Part shown: positions 19,965 to 29,999 of the stretch, one piece after another | How positions within the stretch are numbered: position 1 is the first letter of the stretch | Layout of the letters: each line of letters opens with the position of its first letter | Source of the DNA: Branchiostoma floridae | Taxonomy: Eukaryota; Chordata; Leptocardii; Amphioxiformes; Branchiostomatidae | Assembly: GCF_000003815.2 (NCBI RefSeq) | Contig: NC_049983.1 | Location: 27,174,919-27,210,143 of the forward strand | Direction of reading: 5' to 3' | DNA: 35,225 nt | Notes under the pieces: model-generated | The model's input: the letters and a program-made list of their open reading frames with translations, nothing else | The model's database searches: none | What the model was told of the DNA's origin: nothing | Position numbers and translations under genes: made by a program

Positions 19965-20892
19965 TTGTCCCCGTCCCGTGCATGAAGAGAACTGACACAG
20001 CTACGTGGGGTTTGATGAAGACGAATTGTCCCTATCTATTTCCAATCTCCCACAAATCCCTGTTCAAGCCACAATCTCCCCACCATCGGAGAAACGCCTT
20101 CTTTCACCTTGAAGCCTGGCTAGCTGAAGGTCGTAGGTGGGATGTGCTGTTAGAAGGTCATTTGAGGATGATCCAGACGGAATCAAGCGCTATCATGGGC
20201 TGTTATCTAGTTTGTGGTCTGCAGCCCTTTATATACACCTGCCTCTGTCGTGTTTATCAGAAGGGACATTATGTATGGTGTCATAATTCTTCCACTTGGA
20301 TGGTGTCGCTTTATTCATACTATGGTGGTACTGCTGATGTATTGTAGATGTCATGTCAAATGCGGGTGCTTCAATAGAACAATGCCCTCCCCCCCAAAAA
20401 ATGCACAAAATTATTATCATCTTTTCTTCACAGTGCACTTCTCACTCTGAATTGCCCCAAAAGAATACCCACAAACAAAATCCTAGCTACAGACATGTAT
20501 TACTTACATTCATTTAGGACATGGATGCAGAAATTCAAAAGCTCTCTGTAGAAATTAAGATCTATAATAATGCAGTTTCAGTCTACGTTATTATGAAAAA
20601 TGAATGTGGACATCCTGACTGTTGATTAATGTATCTGCATGACTTTATGATGAATATTGCTCTGCCGTGCGTTTCTGCTGTCCGATATCCCGCTTCCGCT
20701 ATCTGTGGGTCAGGCCTGCTGGTCGTTAATCATGGCGGAATATCTGTCTTCTGTGGAGTCAGTTAACGTCTTTTAGCAAACTTTCTGACACATTTCTTTG
20801 ACATGTCAGTCATTTTATTAATAGTTATGTCAGATTTTCATAATATGTTGTGAAACATAATATCATTTTATTATTATATAATAACATAATCT
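19965..20892. other. Intron-like sequence with dispersed repeat and unique block
   Basis: 20191-20290 has a diverged second copy at 21734-21830: GTTATCTAGTTTGTGGT, then CTCTGTCGTGTTTAT or CTCTGTCGCGTTTAT and AGGGACAT. 20620-20790 is unique and contains homeodomain-type and CpG-rich words. A 140-codon frame at 19925-20347 starts inside the motif pair and crosses the repeat; I do not call it. Confidence 0.45.
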
Positions 20893-21008
20893 TGTTAAAC
20901 GCACACATACCCATTCAATACACACATACACATACACATACACATGTGCATACACACACACACACATACGCACTCATGCGTGCGCACACACACACACATG
21001 TACACACC
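20893..21008. repeat. (CA)n / (ACACAT)n microsatellite
   Basis: Interrupted CA dinucleotide and CACATA-type units with TGCGTGCGCA in the middle. Open frames across it on the minus strand are compositional. Confidence 0.95.
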
Positions 21009-22023
21009 CACTAATACATATAAAAACAGCAACTTTTGAAGATTATTCAATACATTCATTTTCATTGCAAGATGATAGTACATTCGTATCTATTGTCATA
21101 ATGATGCCTCCAGCTTCCATCCCTTCCACAGATCCCAGACATTAGTGGATATATAGATATAGGGACACACAAGATGGTGTCTTCTCTGTAATCCCCTGAG
21201 ATGAGAAGCTGGGAACCTTTCCCATCAAATGGTTGCAGGCGCAGTCTGACGATTCTGCCTAACTCCACAACCATGCAGTATTGCCATTAGGCATTACTCC
21301 TCATGATATACTACATATAGCATCTTCACCCTACTGGGGCACACAGAATAAAATGCATGAAATACAGCTTTAAATTTGTGAATGTGAATTTTTATATACA
21401 TGTACATGACATCCATAAATTCCACAGTCATAATTTCAAGGATTATTTTCTTTGGGATGGATCATAAAATTATGGTACATTTTGATGTAATCAGAATCTG
21501 GATCCATCGAGAGGCAATTATTTCTGCCTTCCCTCCTATATTCCTATATCATATTCCAATTTGTAACTCTATCTTCATGTAGGTGTTAAGTGTCAATACC
21601 TGCCGAGGCTTTCTAGCAAGACGTACAGTGCTATAGATGAGATTACTGTCAGCGAGTAACAAATGAAATGTTGTCATTTTTTCCCCATGATGTTACATTA
21701 CATGTACCTCAATCTGTCATAGAATTAAACGTTATCATAGAATGTTATCTAGTTTGTGGTATATGGTTCTTTATTATACATACACCTCTGTCGCGTTTAT
21801 TAGCAGGGACATGAAATGTCTTATTCTTCTCCATAATGTAACATTACATGTACCTTTAATCTGTCACATGATAACATTACAGAATAATATAGATGATTTG
21901 TATGAAAATGAGCCAATACAGTAGCACCATTCTGCCTAACCTGTCCCTGTGCATTACCTGCCAGCTTCCATGTTCCCATACCTGATAACGACCAATATAC
22001 CCGGCAGAGACAGGGCTGGGCGG
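21009..22023. other. AT-rich sequence with a 144-bp-offset duplication
   Basis: ACATTACATGTACCT followed by AATCTGTCA occurs at about 21696 and 21840, and the second member of the dispersed pair with 20191 lies at 21734-21830. No gene is supported. Confidence 0.5.
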
Positions 22024-22171
22024 TGTGAGCACGTCGTGTGTGCTATCAGGAGACGTTGGGCCGTGCGAATGTTGTGTTAACGTACCGGAGGTTTGTCTGT
22101 GAGCACGTCGTGTGTGCTATCAGGAGAGGTTGGGCCGTGCGACTGTTGTGTTTACGTACCGGAGGTTTGTA
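22024..22171. repeat. 74-bp tandem duplication in CpG-rich DNA
   Basis: TGTGAGCACGTCGTGTGTGC begins at 22024 and 22098, and both copies run through TATCAGGAGA, GTTGGGCCGTGCGA and TACCGGAGGTTTGT with only a few substitutions. The high CpG and near identity suggest a recent duplication. Confidence 0.95.
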
Positions 22172-22340
22172 CATGTGGGCGTCGTGTGAAGGTATCGCGC
22201 CTCCGTGCCTCATCACCTGCGTCTCCCAGGTGACTCCGCTTTAACGAGAGGCTCGCTCAGGTGTGGAGATACTCCGCATCCGTGCTCCGGATATTCCTCA
22301 CTTCTTGGGTAACGGTGAGGACTCGTCTTATCGACCGTCT
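22172..22340. promoter_or_regulatory. CpG-rich, E-box-rich candidate regulatory stretch
   Basis: Continues the CpG-rich zone. It contains CACCTG at 22214 and CAGGTG at 22227 and 22258. An ATG at 22175 opens 19 codons to a possible donor CAG|GTGACT at 22229; this is weak and I do not call it an exon. Confidence 0.3.
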
Positions 22341-22364
22341 TGAGGGATGGAAGTGATCTTGGCC

Positions 22365-22960
22365 CAGGTGCGTGGATTGTAAGACGTATTTCCCACCTGC
22401 CCTCCCCTATTGTAGTCTCTACTCCCAAATCCTTTAAGGTATTCATGATGTCTTGCAGAAGGGTAATGGCAGGGATTTGTCTTACTGCACCATCTTAAGG
22501 ATTGGACAGGATGTCTTGGGTGATTTCAGCGCAGGTGCGTCATACATTAAGACGAACGACCCACCTGTCTGTCCTATTGTGTTCCACCAGCGATGCTCTG
22601 TACCCACCTGTAGTACATCAGTATGGGCCGAGGTAGGCCAGAGTTTTCCAGTGGGAGTGGGAACGTAATGTGGCAGAATTCCTGGTTTAGTGAGGAGGGA
22701 CCTGAAATCGCACGGTGACGTACTTAGAGTAGGTGGGTAGATCTGAGATCGGGCTGTGATGTCAACACGGTGCACATAGATAGGGCAGGTGGGTAGATCT
22801 GGATATGATGTGTACGTGGTGCACATAGATGGGACAGGTGGGTGGAGATGTGCATAATTTTAGCAGTGGGAACTGTTAGTGTTACCATACTCGTATGGTG
22901 GGACCCCTGGTTAGTAAGGAAGGTCCTGAACTCACACCCTGATGTTTATAGATCAGGTGG
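22365..22960. repeat. Degenerate internal repeats carrying CAGGTG/CACCTG
   Basis: The block AGGTGCGT...TAAGACG...CCCACCTG...CCTATTGT occurs at about 22366-22414 and 22533-22578. A second block, GGTGCACATAGAT...CAGGTGGGT, occurs at 22770 and 22819, offset about 49. TGGTTWGTRAGGAGGGACCTGAA-like text occurs at about 22683 and 22911. The E-boxes are retained in each pair. Confidence 0.7.
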
Positions 22961-24562
22961 GTGGATACTGTTTATCTTGTGATATTCACGATGTTGTTTG
23001 AAGAAGAATAAGGTATGTCCACAGAAGGTATTGTTGATATTGTACATGATTATGTATTACGCTATTAGCATTATGCAATCACCAGACTGGTGTACTTGTG
23101 TAATCCATAGAGATTGAATGTTTGTCTGTTTCTCTACCAGTTTTGAAATCTGCAATGTACACATCTTTTACATGTCTACATCTTATAATGTTTTCTTTGT
23201 GGCCTCTACACCTAGCAGGTAACATTACCCTGTGTTATGAAAATAACCCCTGGAATTTATCAATCCTTGATGGCAATATTTCTGAAACAATATGGCTGCC
23301 ATGTTGATGAAGGTTAGACATCCAGGTAATAAGATACGCATGACAAATAGCAATTACTCACGACAAGCAACTGGATATGATTTTGAAAACGGACAGACAT
23401 CTCAGGTAGCATCCACTATGACATTTCCTCAGTGAGAAGATCTGAGGCTGCTAAAGGTGTTATTTATGTGTCTTCACCTTGACTTTGGCCTGACTGGTTG
23501 CTACGGTTATCAGCAGGTAAAGCACCATGTAACAGGTGTGCTGTGTGATAACAGGCACAGGTGAGGACAGGTATGCCAGGTAAAGGTGATCAGGTTACCT
23601 ACAGGGGCTGTATTATGTTAGGTAATGGATAGGTGACATTACAGACAGGATACACTAACGATCCCTGGGTTATTGATCCAGGTTTGTCGGAGGATGGGTG
23701 TGTAAGATGAGGGATAACATCGCTTTGTAACCATCATTCTGGTCATGGTCCAGGGGCCAGCAGCTCCGCCTCTGGATATGAAGGGCATTTGATTGAATTC
23801 TGCTGTCGTCGCTCCAGTGACTCGCTATATTTGCTACTAGGAAGGTTGCATTGGGTTTTAAAGACAGTGATGGTCAGTATGTTGTTGTGAGCTGTGGCCC
23901 ACTGTTTATTGCATTTGCGGTTCCATTTCGAACCGACTGATCGTGTTAGTATTGACTTTTTCCCCATAATTACTTTAGCTTAAGAATTAGGACAAGAATT
24001 TATTGTACCTGTCAGTCCTTATTAAGATGCTGAAATCTCAATTGTATTTCATTCAGTCTCTTCATTGGTTTGGCTGTGAAAGACACAGCCAGTTCTAGTA
24101 GCTATTTCAAAGAGCTAGCCTTGCTGACAAAGACAGTACAGGACATTTTCATTGAAATCTACAAGCTTGTGTGCTGCGTGGACAAATACGAATCTCCTGT
24201 TAGCTTTCATACATTTCCGCACATCGCTGCTGTAATAGGTATTTCCTGCACCCTGCCTTTCATCCATCCCATCTGAGTGGTGTGAAATTGCCTCTCACGG
24301 CGAGACGTTTGCTGGCACTGATTGCCCTTTCTCTCCGGTGATAAAAATGCTAAAAACGTTCCCATGTTTGACGTCTGGCAATTCAGCCCGACGTTTGAAA
24401 TCCGTCCACTTTGAGGACAACAAAGGCTTCGTCGTGAGTCAAGTCGGGGCTGCGGCCATTAAAATTTGGCAAATATAGCTGGCGGTAAATTGAACTTGGA
24501 TTTTGGAACGGAGTTGGCAGATGGTCGCAGTAAAAGTAGACTCAGGCCGTCGGAACGGAAAG
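22961..24562. other. Intron-like sequence with unique blocks
   Basis: Two further CAGGTG words lie at 23533 and 23558. 24000-24560 is unique, repeat-free sequence with CpG-rich islets (24290-24480) and looks like candidate conserved non-coding DNA. No exon pair is supported. Confidence 0.35.
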
Positions 24563-24783
24563 TTGTAAAACTGAGGAGGTGGAAATGTGGACTGTGCTAA
24601 TGTCAACACACGAAATCTATACTTCTGTTTTGGTTCAAGTGTAACAGTACATCAGTGGTGGCAGATGTGAGGGTCTAAATAAGAACATTATACCGTTGTA
24701 AAACTGAAGAGGTGGAATTGCGGTGTATGATTTTGGTCCAGGTTATATCAGTAGTGTCAGATGTGAGAGTCTATAATAAAGGT
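24563..24783. repeat. Tandem duplication, offset about 132 bp
   Basis: GTTGTAAAACTGARGAGGTGG starts at 24563 and 24695. Each copy runs through TTTTGGT, ATCAGTRGTG, CAGATGTGAGRGTCTA and ATAA. Confidence 0.9.
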
Positions 24784-24983
24784 TATGTTTACAAGTGTTC
24801 TGTCCCTGTTAAGTTTCTTGCCTTTGATGGAAGTCGAGTGTTTTAGTTTCCATGGTTTCAGTTATTTTGAAGAAATTTCAGACAAAGGCTTCACCAACGT
24901 AATCCCTTGGTTCTCGGATTTACAAAGAGTTAGCTTGAATCTGACTAGCACAAATGTATATTGTCTCCCCAAACTTTGTGTTA

Positions 24984-25327
24984 CAGGGCTCTAGCCAGCG
25001 TCCGTTTTTCCGTCAATTGACGGAAGTTTGCTGCGTGTGACGGAAAAATTTTAAAACCAATCCGTCAACCTTGACGGACAAAAATCCTTGGTGGAGGCGG
25101 CTTGGGGACGCCTTCTACTGCTGTAAAAGCCACACACTGTTTGTTTTGCTATTGTTATTATTGTTGACGATGTGTGTCGGCGCCCTTTCCCATACAATAA
25201 TCTCATTAAAAACCATTTTTTCAAGGTCTCAGTTCAGTCTTTCTAACTCCTGGAATAGTGTTTTCGTGGTTTTCGCGACAGTGGGAATTGGCTGACGGAA
25301 AAAAAATTCGAGCTGGCTAGAGCCCTG
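24984..25327. mobile_element. hAT-type MITE, well preserved (344 bp)
   Basis: Perfect 16-bp terminal inverted repeats: CAGGGCTCTAGCCAGC at 24984-24999 and GCTGGCTAGAGCCCTG at 25312-25327. The flanking 8 bp are TTGTGTTA (left) and GTGTGTTA (right), an 8-bp target duplication with one mismatch, the hAT hallmark. Several TGACGGA/TCCGTCA words lie just inside both ends and form CCGTCAATTGACGG. There is no transposase; a 74-codon frame inside is not a known protein. Confidence 0.9.
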
Positions 25328-25770
25328 GTGTGTTATCTACTTACTTAACTAAGTAAGGTACAGGCATCGTCCTCAGACTCATGTTGATCTTCCAGTGAAG
25401 TGTTCATTGTATTTTTCTTGAACCTGAAACCGAACAAATTCTATTGTTAGCAATGACTATGCAGATGTCAAACAACATCAAGGTTAGTGGTTTATCTCCC
25501 GTCAGAAGCGAGACTTTCTGGAGCCGCTGATGGGTTTGTTTTTGTCTTTCCCGGTGTCCTTGGCTGCGCTGATGCTAACGATGTGCTAATTATAGCATCT
25601 CGTTATGACTGTCTTACTCGCCCGGAAATATGAGCAGGAAAATGATAAGACTTCATTGATTAAAGTAACCTGAGAGTGAAATTAAACTTTACACGGATGG
25701 ATCAAAGTTGGGAGTTCTAAAGAGATGGAATTTCAAACCAGGGATAGAATTTTTTTCTTCCTCAGGTTTA
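25328..25770. other. Unique intron-like sequence
   Basis: 25490-25680 is a repeat-free block with GCTAATTATAGC and CpG words, enhancer-like in appearance only. No gene is supported. Confidence 0.3.
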
Positions 25771-26119
25771 GGCCACATCAATTTAATTTCTTGGTTCACG
25801 GATTCGCTCGTTCCTATTTTTTTGGGAAAAAAAAATAAGAATAAAAATTACCATTCAGCAAATTTTCACCATTACTGAAACCATTCACCAACTTTCTGGT
25901 GTTGCAAATTGGCCTTTATATTATAAGCTCCTTAAAGTGTGGGTACAGGTGCTGTTACTGTACAATAATAGTGTTTTTGTACTTTTTTCATGCTGAAAAC
26001 TTTATGTTTTGGATTAGCCGTTACCTTTACCCCAACCATTTTAGAATTTTTATTTCGCCCTTTCGCTCCATATTTTTTATGAAAAAATCCGTGAACCAAG
26101 AAATTAAATTGGTGTGGCC
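25771..26119. mobile_element. PIF/Harbinger-like MITE, well preserved (349 bp)
   Basis: The ends are inverted over about 34 bp with one mismatch: GGCCACATCAATTTAATTTC and onward at the left, and its complement ending TTGGTGTGGCC at the right. The element is flanked by TTA at 25768-25770 and 26120-26122, a 3-bp duplication of the kind made by PIF/Harbinger elements. The interior is AT-rich and differs from the two decayed relatives at 13439 and 16703. Non-autonomous. Superfamily is inferred from the TTA duplication. Confidence 0.85.
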
Positions 26120-26427
26120 TTAGGTTGCAAAGTACCAAAAGATATAGTCACAAACTGAGCAGGAGAAGTGAGGGGAAAATACAGCTGGATCTGTTTGTTG
26201 TATTGCTGTATATTTCATAAGCATAATTCTTATTTTGATGGGAAGCTTTGAACTAAAGTCTTAATATATCATATTTGACTTTTGTATAATATATATTGTT
26301 CAGGCAATTAAGCACTGTAAGTCACTGACAGGGTGGCAGACAGTATGTATATATATATATTATAATAGAACAGAAGTCCCACGAATGGACACTCCCGTCT
26401 GCATCTCTCCTGCCATTATAAAACCCG
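26120..26427. other. AT-rich sequence with (TA)n
   Basis: Contains a (TA)n tract at about 26346-26362. Nothing else is supported. Confidence 0.6.
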
Positions 26428-26755
26428 CACGTCAGAGTTCCAGGAAAATGCAGCTCTCGATGCGCCTGTGGCAGATATAATTCCATTGTTTTCACCTTGA
26501 CTTTGAAATGACCCATTGCACGTCAGAGTTCCAGGAAAATTCAGCTCTTGACGTGCCTATGGCAGATATAATTCCTTTGTTTTCACCTTGACTTTGAAAT
26601 GAACCGTTGCACGTCAGAGTTCCAGGAAAATTCAGCCCTTGATGCGCCTGTGGCAGATACAATTCCTTTGTCTTCAACTTGACTTTGAAATGACCCGTTG
26701 CACGTCAGAGTTCCGGGAAAATTCAGCTCTTGATGCGCCTGTGGGAGATATCCTC
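26428..26755. repeat. 91-bp minisatellite, 3.6 copies
   Basis: CACGTCAGAGTTCC begins units at 26428, 26519, 26610 and 26701, exactly 91 bp apart with no indels; the last unit is truncated. Each full unit includes GCCTRTGGCAGATAYAATTC and a CCTTGACTTTGAAATGA stretch. Open frames on the minus strand across it repeat with a shifting phase and are not a gene. Confidence 0.97.
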
Positions 26756-27607
26756 ACAGTTAAGTGCCACAGAAGAAAGCTGGGCTGTTACATATAAGTA
26801 ATGTCAGGAATAATGGTTTGTCTCAGCGAGGTAGTCTGCCTACTGGGGCTGTTTTATGTGCAAGAATACATCACATCTCACAACTGTGCATCAGAACCAC
26901 ACATCACCAGGTTTGCACAGGGACTGAACATCAACTCTCATCATTCCAGCATGTGGCTTTGACTTTGGGTTTCATGTTAATCCCTTGCTTATTTACAAAT
27001 TGAGCCTGTCGGTTTGAGATCATTGAAATTCACCAACATTGATTCATGACCAAACAATATACACAACATGTACATTGAAATAGAATGTAATAAGAAGAAT
27101 GCTACTGCATCAAAATTTATCATTACAGGCCACCAGACATTCCCTCTGTCAGTTGCATCATAGCTCACACTTGTTCCAGTTTCGTTGTTCAGGAAGGCCA
27201 CTTTTGTGACTTATGTGAGTTCTGTGTTTTGGTACACGAAGTCCAGCGGTACAACTTCTCTGTTGCAGTTTAACAGAAGCGCATCTCTCCTGACATCAGG
27301 GAGTCAGTCTTGTGACGTTGACTTTAATGAAGACTTTGTCTCCATCCTTTGGAGGCCGTGGGTGTAACCATGATGGTCATTGGCTCTGTGTTAAGGAGGA
27401 ACAAAGACGTGGGAAGGATGAGGTTTACGAGTTGGGAGATCAGGAGTGGGTGTATACGGCACATCAGGGCACGACTGACGTCAGGGCAGCAGTTTTCTTA
27501 TCTTCATCCTACACCAGAGGGCGTGGGCGCAACAGAAAGGTTGTGACTTGGCTCCGGACTCTTCCTCCATCCGCATCTCAGCATCCAAATAAGCCATGTT
27601 ACAATAG
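26756..27607. other. Intron-like sequence, weak exon-like patch
   Basis: At 27271 an acceptor-like CTCTGTTGCAG precedes 28 open codons (FNRSASLL...FNEDFVSI) that lack a good donor before the stop. A 107-codon frame at 27312-27635 overlaps it in another phase. Neither matches a family known to me. Confidence 0.25.
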
Positions 27608-27753
27608 TCTCCAAGCAGATCCTACGGTGCCATAAGATAGAATTAAAGCTGGCCAAGGAGTATACTCCGGTGCCCTTTTGACTTCCTTTGGCTGGCTATA
27701 CTCCTTAGCCTGCTTTGATACTATCTTAGGGCACCACAGGATCTGCTTGGAGA
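27608..27753. repeat. Long hairpin (57-nt arms, 32-nt loop)
   Basis: The left arm 27608-27664 (TCTCCAAGCAGATCCT ... AAGGAGTATA) and right arm 27697-27753 pair at about 50 of 57 positions with no indel. Pairing continues weakly outward. An RNA from either strand would form a pre-miRNA-sized or longer hairpin. It could be a fold-back MITE; no target duplication was identified. Confidence 0.88.
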
Positions 27754-29096
27754 TTAATGTTACAGCAGGGTTGGAGGAACATGAGAACTGAAGTAATAGG
27801 AACTGATGGAACCAGGTCTAGGAATAGTAGCTCCATTATTACAACTACTCTCACTCTCCACAATGAATGACGACTACTTGGACAGGAGATTCATAAGTCT
27901 CCTGTAAAGTTGTACGCCTCCGCTGTAAGATTAGAAAGCAGAAGACAATTCCATGGGAAGGCTTAGCCAGCAATCATCTTCATCAGTCACTGTGTTCTGC
28001 ATCTACAGTCTTTGAAGTGTCCTGTAGCTGCATTTAGTCTTTCTTCTTCTTTCTCCACTGTGTTTTACATCCTGCAAGCTTCCTTAAGCTCTTGGAGTTT
28101 CTTTGATGTTGTAGGAATACTGCAACAGAAAGTATGTACAAATCTCTCTCCTCTTTCCACAATGAAAGACTACAGGCTACAGCTTTGGCAGAAGATTTAT
28201 ACGACTGTGCGATCCCTTTGTTTTAAAGCTGAAGACGAACCCTTGAGAAGGTTCTGCCATGAAGTGACAGTTTAGCCCATCTACTGTAAGATGTGACTAG
28301 AAACGTGATCCCCATGAGGGGTGCTGTTACACACAGTGTTTTATGTCGTGTAACACAAACCTTCATAATCACATCAAATATTAACAAGAACTCAGCCTGT
28401 AGGATTCGTTTTCACAACATAAGTCGACACATCCGTGATCCATCCCTGCACAACAGAGGGGAGGTACAGGGAACAGAAGAAGGGTTAGAAACCTGGTAAA
28501 TAATTCAGTAGGGGATTAAAGAGGATGCGGTTGCCATGGTGATGAAGAGGAGTAAACGTTATCAGAGATGTCCAGGAAAGGTTGTAACAGGAGACGGCAC
28601 GTTTAGGCTCCTGCTTGAGAGGAGAGACTGGGAGGGAGAGACAGGTTAGGAAGTTCTTGAATAATTTACCAGAAGGAAAGCCTTGTTGCTGTCTGGAGAA
28701 GGCTGTTGTGGCTGATGATAAAGTAGAGGAGATATCAGAGGTGACAGGGAGATGACAATGGGACGTCGGGAAGGCAAAGTTTTCCCCTGTAACATTTCTG
28801 GTCTAACTTGTGCCATGTTGGCTGGAAACTGGAAACAAGACGTTGTAGGGTGGCAGTTATTAAGGTAACAATGTCTTTGGTATGTGATTTTGGTGATGTT
28901 TTCCCTTGTAACAGGTGTTTCACTACCTCAGACAGACTCTTGTAACAATTTTTCCATCTCACTGGAGCTGTGTTTGGGTTAGAAAAGGCCAGTTGTCATG
29001 ACTTTGAATTGATAATATTGGAGGGTGTTCGGAAGTTTGGGCAAGAAGTGAAGGCAATGCCTTATTTGATTTGTGATGGTGGTGTTTTCCCTTATA
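27754..29096. other. Intron-like sequence, no supported gene
   Basis: Open frames at 28012-28499 and 28735-28962 have no recognised motif. GTTGCCATGG at 28530 is another partial X-box. No RNA gene was seen. Confidence 0.35.
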
Positions 29097-29999
29097 CGAG
29101 GTGGTTTAGTACCATGGACAGGTGGTTCAGTACCATTGACAGGTGGTTTGGTACCATGGAGAGGCAGTTCAGTACCATGGACAGGTGGTTCAGTACCATG
29201 GACAGGTGGTTTGGTACCATGGAGAGGCAGTTCAGTACCATGGACAGGTGGTTCAGTACCATGGACAGGTGGTTTGGTACCATGGAGAGGCAGTTCAGTA
29301 CCATGGACAGGTGGTTCAGTACCATGGACAGGTGGTTTGGTACCATGGAGAGGCAGTTCAGTACCATGGACAGGTGGTTTGGTACCATGGAGAGGCAGTT
29401 CAGTACCATGGACAGGTGGTTCAGTACCATGGACAGGTGGTTTGGTACCATGGAGAGGTGGTTTGGTACCATGGAGAGGCAGTTCAGTACCATGGACAGG
29501 TGGTTCAGTACCATGGACAGGTGGTTCAGTACCATGGACAGGTGGTTTGGTACCATGGAGAGGCAGTTCAGTACCATGGACAGGTGGTTCAGTACCATTG
29601 ACAGGTGGTTTGGTACCATGGAGAGGCAGTTTGGTACCATGGAGAGGCAGTTCAGTACCATGGACAGGTGGTTCAGTACCATGGACAGGTGGTTTGGTAC
29701 CATGGAGAGGCAGTTCAGTACCATGGACAGGTGGTTCAGTACCATGGACAGGTGGTTTGGTACCATGGAGAGGCAGTTCAGTACCATGGACAGGTGGTTC
29801 AGTACCATGGAGAGGCAGTTCAGTACCATGGACAGGTGGTTCAGTACCATGGACAGGCGGTTCAGTACCATGGACAGGTGGTTCAGTACCATGGACAGGT
29901 GGTTCAGTACCATGGAGAGGCAGTTCAGTACCATGGACAGGTGGTTCAGTACCATGGACAGGCGGTTCAGTACCATGGACAGGTGGTTCAGTACCATGG
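29097..29999. repeat. 21-bp minisatellite, 43 units, no indels, with higher-order structure
   Basis: The array spans 903 bp, exactly 43 units of 21 bp. Main variants are ACAGGTGGTTCAGTACCATGG (A), the same with TTTGGT for TTCAGT (B), and AGAGGCAGTTCAGTACCATGG (C), plus rare ACAGGCGG, AGAGGTGG and AGAGGCAGTTTGG forms. The left three-quarters is dominated by a C-A-B 63-bp trimer; after about 29769 the TTTGGT variant disappears and other orders take over. Five of six frames stay open because the unit lacks stops, giving heptads such as TMDRWFS. The longest + frame has no ATG before 29057 and no splice support, so coding is unsupported. Confidence 0.97.

Noticed and set aside
19925-20347. 140-codon open frame
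   Set aside because: Begins without an ATG in the nuclear-receptor motif pair and crosses a dispersed repeat; no recognisable domain.
20895-21083. Cys/Val-rich minus-strand frame
   Set aside because: Translation of the (CA)n microsatellite.
16833-26138. Apparent protein similarity (HQFNxL...GF) between minus-strand frames at 16833-17030 and 25932-26138
   Set aside because: It is the translated terminal inverted repeat of the GGCC-ended MITE, not a conserved protein.
27312-27635. 107-codon open frame leading into the hairpin
   Set aside because: Overlaps other frames, has no family match I know, and ends in the fold-back arm.
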